From NCBI RefSeq assembly GCF_002002885.1, contig NZ_CP019510.1, positions 806,001 to 870,000 of the forward strand: DNA of 64,000 nucleotides. The letters are read 5' to 3'. The position numbers and the translations under genes are program-made. This DNA is from Janthinobacterium sp. LM6. GTDB taxonomy: Bacteria > Pseudomonadota > Gammaproteobacteria > Burkholderiales > Burkholderiaceae_D. Under the pieces are notes generated by a model, which was not told the origin of the DNA, did not search any database, and saw only the letters and a list, made by a program, of their open reading frames with translations. This document shows, in pieces, positions 37,685 through 47,294 of this stretch (the first letter of the stretch is position 1; the number at the start of each line of letters is the position of its first letter).

Positions 37685-38287
37685 ATGGCTGACTTCCATA
37701 CCCGCGACCCGCTCTCGCCCGCCTTCTGGGACGAGCGTTTCGAGAAGCAATTCACGCCCTGGGACCATGGCGGCGTGCCCGCGCGCCTGCGCAGCTTCGT
37801 GGCCGGCAGCCCGGCGCCGCTGCGCTGCCTGATTCCCGGCTGCGGCTCGGCGTATGAGCTGGTCTTCATGCTGGAGCACGGCTGGGATGCCACGGCCATC
37901 GACTTTTCGCCCGGTGCCGTGGCGGCCGCGCGCATCCAGCTGGGTGAGCGGGCAGGGCGGGTGGTGGAAGCGGATTTCTTTGCCTGGGAACCCGCAGCGC
38001 CGCTGGACCTGATCTATGAACGGGCATTCCTGTGCGCCATGCCGCGCGCCATGTGGCCGCAAGTGGCGGCCCGCTGGGCGCAGCTGCTGGCGCCCGGTGC
38101 CATGCTGGCCGGCTATTTTTTCTTTGACGACAATGCGAAGGGGCCGCCGTTCGGCATGTCGCGTGAGAAACTCCAGGAATTGCTGGCGCCGCATTTCGAC
38201 TGTCTGGCCGACGACGCCGTCGACGATTCCATCGCCGTCTTCGCCGGCAAGGAGCGCTGGATGAGCTGGCGCCGCCGGGCAGACTGA
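37685..38287 (+). CDS. TPMT-family SAM-dependent methyltransferase
   Basis: A 200-aa class I methyltransferase of the thiopurine S-methyltransferase family. It begins with FWDERFEKQFTPWDHGGVPARL and has the SAM motif CLIPGCGSAYELVFMLEHGWDATAIDFSPGAV. Bacterial relatives methylate thiols, halides or tellurite/selenium species; the substrate is unknown. The ATG at 37685 was preferred to an overlapping GTG three bases earlier. It follows ubiB by 19 bases and may be co-transcribed, although there is no known pathway link. Confidence 0.85.
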   Translation: MADFHTRDPLSPAFWDERFEKQFTPWDHGGVPARLRSFVAGSPAPLRCLIPGCGSAYELVFMLEHGWDATAIDFSPGAVAAARIQLGERAGRVVEADFFAWEPAAPLDLIYERAFLCAMPRAMWPQVAARWAQLLAPGAMLAGYFFFDDNAKGPPFGMSREKLQELLAPHFDCLADDAVDDSIAVFAGKERWMSWRRRAD

Positions 38288-38377
38288 GGCGGCAACGGTC
38301 GCGGCCGGGCATTTTCCGCTGGGAATGGCGGAAAAGCTTTATAATTCAGGGTTTTTGATGATTTTCTCGGAGTAGAG

Positions 38378-38686
38378 ATGCCGATTTACGCTTACCGTTG
38401 TGACGAGTGTGGTTTTGCCAAGGACGTCTTGCAAAAGATCTCCGATCCAGTACTGACGGTGTGCCTGTCGTGCGGCAAGCCCAGTTTCAAGAAACAATTG
38501 ACGGCCGCCGGTTTCCAATTGAAGGGCACCGGCTGGTACGCGACCGATTTCCGCGGCGGCACGGCGCCTACCACGGCCATCCCGACGGGCCCGGCCGATA
38601 ACGCCAAACCTGCCCCGGCCGCCGAGAGCGCGCCTGCCGCAGCCCCTGCGCCCGCCCCGGCTGCCGCTGCGCCGAAAGCGGACTGA
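38378..38686 (+). CDS. FmdB-family zinc ribbon regulator
   Basis: A 102-aa protein. The N-terminal half is an FmdB zinc ribbon: MPIYAYRCDECGFAKDVLQ with CxxC pairs at Cys8/Cys11 and CLSC near 29-32. The C-terminal 40 residues are an Ala/Pro-rich, low-complexity tail. These proteins are abundant and their role is not established. It precedes a DUF502 gene and aspS, a frequent order in betaproteobacteria. The upstream region has TTTATAATT around 38337, a possible -10. Confidence 0.86.
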   Translation: MPIYAYRCDECGFAKDVLQKISDPVLTVCLSCGKPSFKKQLTAAGFQLKGTGWYATDFRGGTAPTTAIPTGPADNAKPAPAAESAPAAAPAPAPAAAAPKAD

Positions 38687-38726
38687 AAAGCGCGCCGCGC
38701 CGATACGATCCCTTACCGAGAAACCG

Positions 38727-39368
38727 ATGCGTAAATACTTTATTACCGGATTACTGATTTTGGTACCCCTGGCCATTACGGCCTGGGTCCTGAATCTGGT
38801 CATCAGTACGATGGACCAGTCGCTGTTGCTGGTGCCCGGCAGTACGCAGCCCAGCGTCTGGTTCGGCCGCCAGATTCCGGCGCTGAGCACCATTCCCGGC
38901 CTGGGCACGGTATTGACGGTACTGATCGTGTTCTTCACGGGCTTGCTGACGAATAACCTGGTCGGCAATTACGTGGTGAAACTGTGGGAAAAATTGCTGC
39001 AACGCATACCCATCGTCAATTCCCTGTATTCGAGCGTCAAGCAAGTGTCGGATACCCTGTTTTCACCGTCGGGCAATGCCTTCCGCAAGGCCGTGCTGGT
39101 GCCGTATCCGCACCAGAACTCCTGGACCATCGCTTTCCTGACCGGCGTGCCGGGCGGCGATGCGGCAAACCACCTGGTGGGCGACTATGTCAGCGTGTAC
39201 GTGCCGACGACGCCGAATCCGACATCGGGCTTTTTCCTGATGATGAAGCGCAGCGATGTCGTCGAACTCGACATGAGCGTCGATGCGGCGCTCAAATATA
39301 TCGTCTCGATGGGCGTGGTGGCGCCTGCGGAAGTTGTTGCTGTACCGGCCCCGGCAGCCAAAGAATAA
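38727..39368 (+). CDS. DUF502 family inner-membrane protein
   Basis: A 213-aa membrane protein with two transmembrane helices in the first 85 residues (YFITGLLILVPLAITAWVLNLVIS and LGTVLTVLIVFFTGLLTNNLVGNY), followed by a soluble domain with IPIVNSLYSSVKQVSDTLFSPSG and GDYVSVYVPTTPNPTSGFFLMMKRSDVVELDM. This is the DUF502 family, of unknown function and often located beside aspS. The start at 38727 is 40 bases after the FmdB stop. Confidence 0.88.
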   Translation: MRKYFITGLLILVPLAITAWVLNLVISTMDQSLLLVPGSTQPSVWFGRQIPALSTIPGLGTVLTVLIVFFTGLLTNNLVGNYVVKLWEKLLQRIPIVNSLYSSVKQVSDTLFSPSGNAFRKAVLVPYPHQNSWTIAFLTGVPGGDAANHLVGDYVSVYVPTTPNPTSGFFLMMKRSDVVELDMSVDAALKYIVSMGVVAPAEVVAVPAPAAKE

Positions 39369-39431
39369 AGGCAGGCGTCCCATGCGGGACGTGGCCGGAT
39401 TGAACACTCACTAACCTGAACTGAGAATTTT

Positions 39432-41234
39432 ATGTCTATGCGTACTGAATACTGCGGCCTCGTTACCGAAGCCATGCTGGGACAAACCGTCAGCCTGTGC
39501 GGCTGGGTACATCGCCGCCGCGACCACGGCAGCCTGATTTTCATCGACTTGCGCGACCGTGAAGGCCTGGTGCAAATCGTCTGCAACCCGGAACAAGCGG
39601 AGATGTTCAAGGTCGCCGAAGCCGTGCGCAACGAATTCTGCCTGCGTGTGACGGGCGTCGTGACCAACCGTATCGAAGGCACGATCAACAACAACTTGAA
39701 ATCGGGCAAGATCGAAGTAGTCTGCTCGGAGCTGGAAGTGCTGAACCCTTCCGTGCCCGTGCCGTTCCAGCTGGACGACGACAACCTGTCGGAAACGACG
39801 CGCCTGACGCACCGCGTGCTGGACCTGCGCCGCCCGCAAATGCAAAACAACCTGCGCCTGCGCTACAAGGTGACGATGGAAGTGCGCAAGTACCTCGACG
39901 CGCTGGGCTTCATCGATATCGAAACGCCTATGCTGACCAAGTCCACGCCAGAAGGCGCGCGCGATTACCTGGTGCCGTCGCGCGTGAACGCTGGCAGTTT
40001 CTTCGCCTTGCCGCAATCGCCACAGTTGTTCAAGCAACTGTTGATGGTGGCCAACTTCGACCGTTACTACCAGATCACCAAGTGCTTCCGCGACGAAGAC
40101 TTGCGCGCTGACCGCCAGCCTGAATTCACGCAGATCGATTGCGAAACCTCGTTCCTGACGGAACAGGAAATCCGCGACCTGTTCGAAGACATGATCCGCG
40201 TCGTCTTCAAGAACACGCTGAACATCGACTTGCCGAACCCGTTCCCGGTGATGGATTTTGCCGAAGCGATGGGCCTGTACGGTTCCGACAAGCCGGACAT
40301 GCGCGTCAAGCTGGCCTTCACGGACTTGACCGAAGTCATGAAGTCGGTCGAATTCAAGGTCTTCAACGGCGCCGCCAACATGAAGGGCGGCCGCGTGGTG
40401 GCCCTGCGCGTACCGCAAGGCGGCAGCATGCCCCGTTCGGAAATCGATGCCTACACGCAATTTGTTGCCATCTACGGCGCCAAGGGCTTGGCTTACATCA
40501 AGGTCAACGAGAAAGCCAAGGGTCCTGAAGGCTTGCAGTCGCCGATCGTCAAGTTCCTGCCTGCCGACGTACTGGCCACGATCCTCGAGCAGACGGGCGC
40601 GCAAGACGGCGACCTGATCTTCTTCGGCGCCGACAAGGCCAAGGTCGTCAACGACGCCATCGGCGCGCTGCGCGTGAAAATCGGTCACAGCGAGTTCGGC
40701 AAGAAAGCCGGCCTGTTCGAAGACGTGTGGAAGCCATTGTGGGTGGTCGACTTCCCGATGTTTGAGCACGACGAAGAAGCGGACCGCTGGACGGCGACCC
40801 ACCATCCGTTCACGGCGCCGAAAGACGGCCATGAAGACATGCTGGAAAGCGATCCGGGCGCCTGCATCGCCAAGGCCTACGACATGGTCTTGAACGGCTG
40901 GGAACTGGGCGGCGGTTCGATCCGTATCCACCGCGAAGAAGTGCAAAGCAAGGTCTTCCGTGCGTTGAAGATCGATGCCGAAGAAGCGCAGCTGAAATTC
41001 GGCTTCCTGCTCGACGCCTTGCAATACGGCGCGCCACCGCATGGCGGCCTGGCATTTGGCCTGGACCGTATCGTGACCATGATGACGGGTTCCGAATCGA
41101 TCCGCGACGTGATCGCCTTCCCGAAAACCCAGCGCGCGCAAGATTTGCTGACCCATGCGCCGTCGGAAGTTGACGAGAAGCAACTGCGCGAACTGCACAT
41201 CCGTTTGCGCAGCGCCGAGCCAAAAGTAGTGTAA
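39432..41234 (+). CDS. aspS: Aspartyl-tRNA synthetase
   Basis: A 600-aa class II tRNA synthetase of the bacterial type. The N-terminal OB anticodon domain has [26 protein letters not shown]; motif 2 appears as [20 protein letters not shown], a GAD insertion domain lies between about 300 and 410, and motif 3 is [16 protein letters not shown] near the end. Length and the GAD domain match bacterial AspRS. The beginning [11 protein letters not shown] leaves two in-frame ATGs; the first is used. It is closed by a strong terminator. I could not tell from sequence reading whether it is discriminating or non-discriminating. Confidence 0.98.
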   Translation: MSMRTEYCGLVTEAMLGQTVSLCGWVHRRRDHGSLIFIDLRDREGLVQIVCNPEQAEMFKVAEAVRNEFCLRVTGVVTNRIEGTINNNLKSGKIEVVCSELEVLNPSVPVPFQLDDDNLSETTRLTHRVLDLRRPQMQNNLRLRYKVTMEVRKYLDALGFIDIETPMLTKSTPEGARDYLVPSRVNAGSFFALPQSPQLFKQLLMVANFDRYYQITKCFRDEDLRADRQPEFTQIDCETSFLTEQEIRDLFEDMIRVVFKNTLNIDLPNPFPVMDFAEAMGLYGSDKPDMRVKLAFTDLTEVMKSVEFKVFNGAANMKGGRVVALRVPQGGSMPRSEIDAYTQFVAIYGAKGLAYIKVNEKAKGPEGLQSPIVKFLPADVLATILEQTGAQDGDLIFFGADKAKVVNDAIGALRVKIGHSEFGKKAGLFEDVWKPLWVVDFPMFEHDEEADRWTATHHPFTAPKDGHEDMLESDPGACIAKAYDMVLNGWELGGGSIRIHREEVQSKVFRALKIDAEEAQLKFGFLLDALQYGAPPHGGLAFGLDRIVTMMTGSESIRDVIAFPKTQRAQDLLTHAPSEVDEKQLRELHIRLRSAEPKVV

Positions 41235-41281
41235 TGAAGCATGCGGCTGCCCAGGCGGCCGCGGTTTGATCCGCTATGCAA

Positions 41282-41308
41282 AAAAAGGCGCTGTTGTGGC
41301 GCCTTTTT
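41282..41308. terminator. Bidirectional intrinsic terminator after aspS
   Basis: AAAAAGGCGC at 41282-41291 pairs with GCGCCTTTTT at 41299-41308 over a 7-base loop. It sits between aspS and nudB and works in either direction, although both genes read forward. Confidence 0.92.
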
Positions 41309-41318
41309 CATTCTTGAT

Positions 41319-41783
41319 ATGAGCCATAAAATTCCCGTTTCCGTGCTGGTCGTCATCCATACGGCTGACCTTGACGTCTTGCTGATCGAGCGTGCGGGCC
41401 AGCCCGGTTTCTGGCAATCCGTGACGGGTTCCGTCGATGCCGTCGACGAACCGCTGCTGCAGACGGCCGCGCGCGAATTGTGCGAGGAAACGGGCATCGT
41501 TGCCGATGGGCACGATATCGTGCTGCGCGACTGGAACTTGTCGAATGTGTACGAGATTTATCCGATCTGGCGCCACCGCTATGCGCCGGGCGTGACGCGC
41601 AACACGGAACACGTGTTCAGCGTGCAAGTGCCGCGCGACGTCGCCATCACCCTGAGCCCGCGCGAGCATTTGCAGTACGTGTGGCTGCCTTATCTGGCGG
41701 CGGCCGACCGCTGTTTCTCGTCGTCCAACGCGGAAGCGATTTTGCAATTGCCGGCCATGACGGGCCTGGCGCGCCCCACCTGA
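41319..41783 (+). CDS. nudB: Dihydroneopterin triphosphate diphosphatase (Nudix)
   Basis: A 154-aa Nudix hydrolase. The Nudix box is TAARELCEETGI preceded by GSVDAVDEPLLQ, with one more residue than the standard spacing between the first Gly and Glu. The remainder (WQSVTGSVDAVDE, NVYEIYPIWRHRYAPGVTRNTEHVFSVQVP) matches NudB, which removes pyrophosphate from dihydroneopterin triphosphate in folate synthesis. Placement right after aspS is as in E. coli. The start at 41319 lies ten bases after the terminator, so a very short leader or read-through is implied. Confidence 0.9.
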   Translation: MSHKIPVSVLVVIHTADLDVLLIERAGQPGFWQSVTGSVDAVDEPLLQTAARELCEETGIVADGHDIVLRDWNLSNVYEIYPIWRHRYAPGVTRNTEHVFSVQVPRDVAITLSPREHLQYVWLPYLAAADRCFSSSNAEAILQLPAMTGLARPT

Positions 41784-41802
41784 TTTCCCTAGAAAGCATT
41801 CC

Positions 41803-42096
41803 ATGTTGAACTGGTTACATTTGACGACGCAGCAAAAACTGCTGGGCACCCTGGGCATCGTTTTTTGCCTGTGCTTTATCTTCCTGCTGTTCAGCTCGAC
41901 CGTGCCCGGCCGCACGCCGCCGATCGGCATGCCGCTGATGGCCATCGGCTGGCTGCTGCATCCGGGCGCGTTTGCCAAGGGCAAGCGCACCGTGGCCTGG
42001 CGCGGCGCGCCCTTGCTGGTCAAGATCGTCTGGGCGGCCGGCATTACCGCGCTGATCGTCAGCGTGACGGCGGGCGTGGGACGCATGCTGGCCTGA
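41803..42096 (+). CDS. Small hydrophobic membrane protein of unknown function
   Basis: A 97-aa protein with two or three membrane segments: LLGTLGIVFCLCFIFLLFSS at about 13-32, IGMPLMAIGWLLHP in the middle and IVWAAGITALIVSVTAGVG near the C-terminus. There is no motif I recognise. It lies 19 bases after nudB and reads in the same direction, so it may be co-transcribed. Codon use matches its neighbours, which supports a real gene. Confidence 0.65.
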   Translation: MLNWLHLTTQQKLLGTLGIVFCLCFIFLLFSSTVPGRTPPIGMPLMAIGWLLHPGAFAKGKRTVAWRGAPLLVKIVWAAGITALIVSVTAGVGRMLA

Positions 42097-42107
42097 TTGT
42101 GGGTATT

Positions 42108-42127
42108 TAGGTGCGCACGCGCACCTA
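42108..42127. repeat. Stem-loop between the small membrane protein and the EEP gene
   Basis: TAGGTGCG and CGCACCTA form an 8-bp perfect stem with a CACG loop. There is no T tract, so it is not a typical terminator. It lies 43 bases before the EEP gene start. Confidence 0.7.
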
Positions 42128-42169
42128 CGCCGGCGCCGCGCGGGGCCTGTCTGGGAGTAGAATCAATGC

Positions 42170-42991
42170 ATGAAAATCCGCGTAGCGACTTATAATATAC
42201 ACAAGGGCGTCTCTTCCGTGCGGGGCTTGCCCCGCGTGCATGCTTTAAAGCAGGCGATTGCCCTGTTCCATGCCGATGTTGTCTTCTTGCAAGAGGTGCA
42301 AGGCAAGCACGACCGCAATGCGGCCCGCTATGGCGCCGAGAAGAACGGCCACAAGCATTGGCCGGAAGCGTCGCAGCACGAGTTCTTTGCCGGCGCCGAA
42401 CACCATTCGGCCTACGGCATGAATGCCGTGTATGACCATGGCCACCATGGCAACGCCTTGCTGAGCAAATTCCCCATCGCCTCGCAAACCAACCACGACG
42501 TGTCCGACCATGCCTATGAGCAACGCGGCATCCTGCATTGCGTGCTCAAGACGCCGCAGGCCGACGTGCATTGCTACGTCGTCCACCTGGGCTTGTTCGA
42601 ATCGGGGCGGGGCCGCCAGACGCAGGCGCTGATCGACGCCGTCATGGAGTCGGCGCCGAATGGCGAGCCCGTCATCATCGCGGGCGACTTCAACGATTGG
42701 CGCAACACGCTCAGCGACAAGCTGCGCAATGCGCTTGGCGTGGTGGAGGTATTTGACCAGCGGGCGTCGAACTCGGCCCTGGGCGACCTGGTGCGCACCC
42801 TGGCGCGGCGCCAGACGAAAACGCCGATCCCCGTGCCAGCGCGCACCTTTCCCGCCGCCTTGCCGTGGTTCCGCCTGGACCGCATCTATGTGCGCGGTTT
42901 CCACGTGGAAGGCGCGCAAGTGATGCACGGCACCCTGTGGGCCAAATTGTCGGACCACGCGCCGATAGTTGCTGCTTTGAAACTCGCGTAG
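42170..42991 (+). CDS. Endonuclease/exonuclease/phosphatase family protein (YbhP-like)
   Basis: A 273-aa EEP-fold hydrolase. Family motifs are ATYNIHKGV at the start, VVFLQEVQGKHD with the metal-binding Glu, VVHLGLF, AGDFNDWR and a terminal SDHAPIVAAL with the catalytic Asp-His. In E. coli ybhP lies directly before clsB, and the same order occurs here, suggesting a linked role in membrane lipid metabolism. The actual substrate (phospholipid, nucleic acid or inositol phosphate type) is not known. It ends nine bases before clsB. Confidence 0.85.
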   Translation: MKIRVATYNIHKGVSSVRGLPRVHALKQAIALFHADVVFLQEVQGKHDRNAARYGAEKNGHKHWPEASQHEFFAGAEHHSAYGMNAVYDHGHHGNALLSKFPIASQTNHDVSDHAYEQRGILHCVLKTPQADVHCYVVHLGLFESGRGRQTQALIDAVMESAPNGEPVIIAGDFNDWRNTLSDKLRNALGVVEVFDQRASNSALGDLVRTLARRQTKTPIPVPARTFPAALPWFRLDRIYVRGFHVEGAQVMHGTLWAKLSDHAPIVAALKLA

Positions 42992-43000
42992 ACTGCCGGC

Positions 43001-44164
43001 ATGCGCACAGTCAATTTCATCGCCCACAACGACATCCAGCTGCTGTATTGCGGCACCGATTACTTTCCTGCCTTGGTCGCCGCCATCGACGGCGCGCGCT
43101 CGGAAGTCTATTTCGAAACGTATATCTTTGCCGACGACGCCACGGGCGCCCTGGTGCTCGATGCGCTCAAGCGTGCCGCCGCGCGCGGCGTGCTGGTGTG
43201 CATGATCACGGACTGGTTCGGCACGGGCAACCGCCGCGTCAAGGCCATGCATGCGCAGCTGGAAGCGGCTGGCGTGCACCACCGCATCTTCAATCCGTGG
43301 TTCCGGCGCGGCATCACGCGCACGCACCGCAAGATTTGCGTGGCCGATGGAGAAATTGCCCTGGTGGGTGGCATCAATATCAATGACGACATGTTTTGCG
43401 ACTACGACCACAGCATCAGCCTGGAAGCGCCGCGCTGGGATTTCGCCGTGCAGGTGAAGGGCCCGCTGGTGGACGCCATCCACGAGGAAGTGCAGGCGCA
43501 GTGGGCGCGCCTGGGCAAGATGAACCTGGTGCGGCGTATCAAGTTGTACCGCAAGATGCGCGTGGTCAGCAAGGAGCTGGCGAAGAACCCGGTCGTGGCC
43601 GGCTTTGTCGTGCGCGACAACCTGCGCAACCGCCGCACCATCCAGCGCGCCTACCTGCAGGCGCTGGGCCAGGCGCGCAAAAGCGTAATGCTGGCCAACC
43701 CGTATTTCGCGCCCGGCCACAAGCTGCGCCGCGCCCTGGCCCAGGCGGCCCAGCGGGGCGTGGACGTGGTGCTGCTGATCGGCGTGGGCGAGTTCCGCAT
43801 GCAGGACGCCGTGGCGCATTCGTTTTATCCGAAGCTGCTGGCCGCCGGCGTGAAAATCGTCGAATACCGCAAGACGCAGCTGCACGCCAAGGTGGCCGTC
43901 GTCGACGATGACTGGGCGACGGTCGGTTCCAGCAATATCGATGCGCTGAGCCTGTTTTTGAACCAGGAAGCGAACGTGGTCATCAAGGATGTGGCGTTCG
44001 CGCAAAGCTTGCGCCAGCATATCGAGCAGGGCGTGGCCGACGGCATCGTGATTCACCAGGATGATTTCAAGCACATCGGCCGTTTCCGGCGCATCGGCTA
44101 TGAAGCCGCGTTCCTCGTATACCGGCTGGTGATGCGTATTTTTTCAGTAGGCAAGTACGCATGA
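43001..44164 (+). CDS. clsB: Cardiolipin synthase B
   Basis: A 387-aa phospholipase D-superfamily enzyme that makes cardiolipin. The two HKD motifs are HRKICVADGEIALVGG near residue 109 and HAKVAVVDDDWATVGSSN near residue 292, with no N-terminal membrane helices, as in ClsB (YbhO). Asn and Gly after each motif are in place. It follows the YbhP-like gene by nine bases and overlaps the downstream S4-domain gene by four bases. The next partner YbhN is absent here. Confidence 0.92.
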   Translation: MRTVNFIAHNDIQLLYCGTDYFPALVAAIDGARSEVYFETYIFADDATGALVLDALKRAAARGVLVCMITDWFGTGNRRVKAMHAQLEAAGVHHRIFNPWFRRGITRTHRKICVADGEIALVGGININDDMFCDYDHSISLEAPRWDFAVQVKGPLVDAIHEEVQAQWARLGKMNLVRRIKLYRKMRVVSKELAKNPVVAGFVVRDNLRNRRTIQRAYLQALGQARKSVMLANPYFAPGHKLRRALAQAAQRGVDVVLLIGVGEFRMQDAVAHSFYPKLLAAGVKIVEYRKTQLHAKVAVVDDDWATVGSSNIDALSLFLNQEANVVIKDVAFAQSLRQHIEQGVADGIVIHQDDFKHIGRFRRIGYEAAFLVYRLVMRIFSVGKYA

Positions 44165-44550
44165 ACGAGATGACAACGGTAAGGCTGGACAAATGGCTGT
44201 GGGCGGCGCGCTTCTTCAAGACGCGCTCGCTGGCCAGCGAGGCCGTCGACACGGGCAAGGTCAAAGTCGGCGGCGAGCGCGTGAAACCGGCGCGCAGCCT
44301 GCGCGTGGGCGACGAGCTGGCCATCGACAATGGTGCGGAGACGTGGGAAGTGGCCGTGCTGGGCCTGTCCGACAAGCGCGGCGCGGCGCCTGTGGCGCGC
44401 CTGTTGTATGGCGAAACGCCGGCCAGCATCGCCCGCCGCGAGCAGCTGGCCGAGGAGCGCAAGCTGTTCCGCGAGCCGGGCACCACCATCAAGGGGCGGC
44501 CGACCAAGCGCGACCGCCGTCAATTGAGCAAGGCAGGCGACCTTTCCTGA
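44161..44550 (+). CDS. S4-domain RNA-binding protein, Hsp15-like
   Basis: A 129-aa protein with an N-terminal S4 domain (VRLDKWLWAARFFKTRSLASEAVDTGKVKVGGERVKPARSLRVGDEL) and a basic C-terminal tail (PGTTIKGRPTKRDRRQLSKAG). It is of the Hsp15/HslR type, which binds the nascent-chain-bearing 50S subunit after heat shock and helps ribosome rescue. The ATG overlaps the clsB stop. Sequence reading alone does not separate HslR from related S4 proteins. Confidence 0.86.
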   Translation: MNEMTTVRLDKWLWAARFFKTRSLASEAVDTGKVKVGGERVKPARSLRVGDELAIDNGAETWEVAVLGLSDKRGAAPVARLLYGETPASIARREQLAEERKLFREPGTTIKGRPTKRDRRQLSKAGDLS

Positions 44551-44807
44551 GGCTCGTCTGTTGTTGTAAGGCAAGGGTGTGCGACGCTTTTGCCTCCTGA
44601 AATCGATACAAACACGCGGCCTAAAAATGCTGCGCCGCACCAATAGAACGTCGGCTCTAAAGTTCCCGTTTGACTTTTACGTGGTAGTGGATAATAGTAC
44701 GAGCGTTCGGATTTTTTCGAGGCGTGCTTTTTTTTACCCTCGCTTCAGTCCGCCAAATCGGCAACATCACTTTTAGAACGGACCTCTTGAATACTTCAGT
44801 CAAATTC

Positions 44808-45410
44808 ATGCGCAAGGGCGAACTGACCCGTGCAGCCATCCTCGACGTGGCGCTGGACCTGTCCAGCCGCGACGGCCTGGAAGGCCTGACCATTGGGCTG
44901 CTTGCGGACAAAATGAACATGAGCAAGTCGGGCGTGTTTGCCCACTTTGGCTCGCGCGAAGACTTGCAGATGGAAGTGCTGAAGCTTTACCACTATCGTT
45001 TCGAGCAAGAAGTCTTTTTCCCCAGCATGAAAGAACCACGCGGCATCCAGCGCCTGCAATCGATGTTTGCGCGCTGGGTCAAGCGGGTCAGCGTGGAAAT
45101 CGCTTCCGGCTGCATCTATATCAGCGGCGCCGTCGAGTATGACGACCGTCCCGGTCCCATCCGCGAGGCCCTGGTGGCCATGGTGCGGGCCTGGCAGGGC
45201 GCGCTGCTGCGCTGTGTCGAGCAATCGATCGCCACAGGCGACCTGAAAGCGGACACGGACGCGCAGCAGCTGGTGTACGAGATGTATGGCCTGATCCTGG
45301 CCCTGCATCACGATGCGCGCTTCCTGCGCGTGCCGGGCAGCATCGAACGGGCGCAAGCGGGCTTTATTCGCCTGTTGGCGTCGTACCAGAATTCCGTCAC
45401 AAGCAAATAA
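44808..45410 (+). CDS. TetR-family regulator, probable control of the beta-oxidation operon
   Basis: A 200-aa TetR regulator. The helix-turn-helix is in ELTRAAILDVALDLSSRDGLEGLTIGLLADKMNMSKSGVFAHFGSREDLQMEVL, and the ligand domain follows. I chose the ATG at 44808; a frame that extends upstream to 44724 adds weakly hydrophobic residues. It lies 79 bases before the acyl-CoA dehydrogenase gene and reads in the same direction. This is a common place for fatty-acid regulators of the FadR/PsrA kind. Its ligand would then be acyl-CoA, by inference. A TTGACT/GATAAT pair at 44670-44695 has short spacing. Confidence 0.85.
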   Translation: MRKGELTRAAILDVALDLSSRDGLEGLTIGLLADKMNMSKSGVFAHFGSREDLQMEVLKLYHYRFEQEVFFPSMKEPRGIQRLQSMFARWVKRVSVEIASGCIYISGAVEYDDRPGPIREALVAMVRAWQGALLRCVEQSIATGDLKADTDAQQLVYEMYGLILALHHDARFLRVPGSIERAQAGFIRLLASYQNSVTSK

Positions 45411-45489
45411 GCCGTCAGGCAGTATCCGCAACAAACGCACACGCACTTACAAGTACAACACTTTAGCTAATCGCCTTCAGGAGAAAATT

Positions 45490-47280
45490 ATGGGTCAATA
45501 CGTCGCGCCAATCCGGGATATGCAATTCGTCCTGCACGAGTTCCTGCAAGTGGAAGAAGAACTGAAGCAAATGCCGTCGTACGCCGACGTCGACGCCGAC
45601 ATCATCAACCAGGTGCTGGAAGAGGGCGGCAAATTCACTTCCGAAGTATTGTTCCCGCTGAACCACTCCGGCGACCGCGAAGGCTGCCACCACGACCCCG
45701 TCACGAAAAGCGTGACCACGCCTAAAGGTTTTAAAGAAGCCTACAAGCAGTACGTCGAAGGCGGCTGGGCGGCTTTGGCTTGCGATCCGGAATATGGCGG
45801 CCAGGGCTTGCCTGTCGTGCTGAACAACTCGTTCTATGAAATGCTGAACTCGTCGAACCAGGCCTGGTCCATGTACCCGGGCCTGTCGCACGGCGCCTAC
45901 GAGTGCCTGAAGGAACACGGCACCGACCACCAGAAGGAAGTCTACCTGCCGAAGCTGGTGTCGGGCGAATGGACGGGCACCATGTGCCTGACCGAACCGC
46001 ATTGCGGCACCGACCTGGGCCTGCTGCGCTCGAAAGCGCTGCCTGAGGCAGACGGTTCCTGGACCATCACCGGCAACAAGATCTTCATCTCGGCCGGCGA
46101 GCACGACATGGCGGAAAACATCCTGCACCTGGTGCTGGCCCGCGTGCCGGACGCGCCGGAAGGCTCGAAAGGCATTTCGCTGTTCCTGGTGCCGAAATTC
46201 CTGCCGAACGCGGATGGCACGGTCGGCGAGCGCAACCCGATCACCTGCGGCGCCATCGAAGAAAAAATGGGCATCCACGGCAATTCGACCTGCCAGATGA
46301 ACCTGGACGGTGCGAAAGGCTGGATCATCGGCCAGCCGAACAAGGGCCTCAACGCCATGTTCGTCTTCATGAACGCGGCCCGCCTGGGCGTGGGCATGCA
46401 GTCGCTGGGCCTGACGGAGATCGCCTACCAGAACGCGCTGATCTACGCCAAGGACCGCACGCAAATGCGTTCGCTGTCCGGCATCAAGAACCCGGAACTG
46501 CCGGCTGACCGCATCATCGTGCACCCTGACGTGCGCCGCATGCTGCTGACGGGTAAAGCCTACGCCGAAGGCGCGCGCGCCTTTACCTCGTACGTGGCGC
46601 TGCAGATCGACCGCGAACTGCACCACCCGGACGCCGACGTGCGCAAGGAAGCCGCCGACGAAGTGGCGCTGCTGACGCCCGTCATCAAGGCTTTCATTAC
46701 CGATAACGCCTGGATCGCCACCTCGGACGCGATGCAAGTGTTCGGCGGCCACGGCTACATCTCGGAATGGGGCATGGAGCAGTATGTGCGCGACGCGCGC
46801 ATCAACATGATCTACGAAGGCACGAACACGATCCAGTCGCTGGACCTGTTGGGCCGCAAGATCCTCGGCGACAATGGCGCCAAGCTGCGCAAGTTCGGCG
46901 AGAAGATCAAGGCTTTCGTCGAAGACAATGGCACCGATGAAGCGATGAGCGAATTCGTTACTCCACTGGGCGACCTGGGCGACAAAGTCACCAAGCTGAC
47001 CATGGAAATCGGCATGAAGGCCTTCCAGAATCCTGACGAAGTGGGCGCGGCATGCGTGCCTTACCTGCGCGTCGTCGGCCACATGATCTACAGCTACCTG
47101 TTCGCGCAGATGGCCAAGATCGCCCTCGAAAAAGAGTCCAGCGGCGACAAGTTCTACACCGCCAAACTGGCTACCGCACGTTTCTACTTCGCCCGCTTGC
47201 AGCCTGAGACGGCAACCCTGATCCGTCAGGCGCGTTCCGGTTCGGCCAACCTGATGGCACTCGACGCAGACCTGTTCTAA
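45490..47280 (+). CDS. Acyl-CoA dehydrogenase, large form
   Basis: A 596-aa flavoenzyme that introduces the first double bond in fatty-acid beta-oxidation. It has the 600-residue type with an N-terminal extension and a C-terminal Z1-like domain. Motifs are WTGTMCLTEPHCGTDLG (FAD/substrate region), MGIHGNSTCQMNLDGA and the catalytic-Glu segment MIYEGTNTIQSLDLLGRKIL. The ATG at 45490 follows AGGAG. It is the first structural gene after the TetR regulator and starts the beta-oxidation unit continued by the multifunctional enzyme, thioesterase, thiolase and hydratase genes. Confidence 0.94.
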   Translation: MGQYVAPIRDMQFVLHEFLQVEEELKQMPSYADVDADIINQVLEEGGKFTSEVLFPLNHSGDREGCHHDPVTKSVTTPKGFKEAYKQYVEGGWAALACDPEYGGQGLPVVLNNSFYEMLNSSNQAWSMYPGLSHGAYECLKEHGTDHQKEVYLPKLVSGEWTGTMCLTEPHCGTDLGLLRSKALPEADGSWTITGNKIFISAGEHDMAENILHLVLARVPDAPEGSKGISLFLVPKFLPNADGTVGERNPITCGAIEEKMGIHGNSTCQMNLDGAKGWIIGQPNKGLNAMFVFMNAARLGVGMQSLGLTEIAYQNALIYAKDRTQMRSLSGIKNPELPADRIIVHPDVRRMLLTGKAYAEGARAFTSYVALQIDRELHHPDADVRKEAADEVALLTPVIKAFITDNAWIATSDAMQVFGGHGYISEWGMEQYVRDARINMIYEGTNTIQSLDLLGRKILGDNGAKLRKFGEKIKAFVEDNGTDEAMSEFVTPLGDLGDKVTKLTMEIGMKAFQNPDEVGAACVPYLRVVGHMIYSYLFAQMAKIALEKESSGDKFYTAKLATARFYFARLQPETATLIRQARSGSANLMALDADLF

Positions 47281-47294
47281 GACTTGAGGAAAAT

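Noticed and set aside
39411..41198. 595-codon open frame on the minus strand
   Set aside because: Antisense to aspS, without recognisable domains.
44670..44695. Promoter TTGACT/GATAAT before the TetR gene
   Set aside because: The hexamers are good but the spacer is only 14 bases, so I did not list it as a feature.
45463..47082. 539-codon open frame on the minus strand
   Set aside because: Antisense to the acyl-CoA dehydrogenase gene; no domain.
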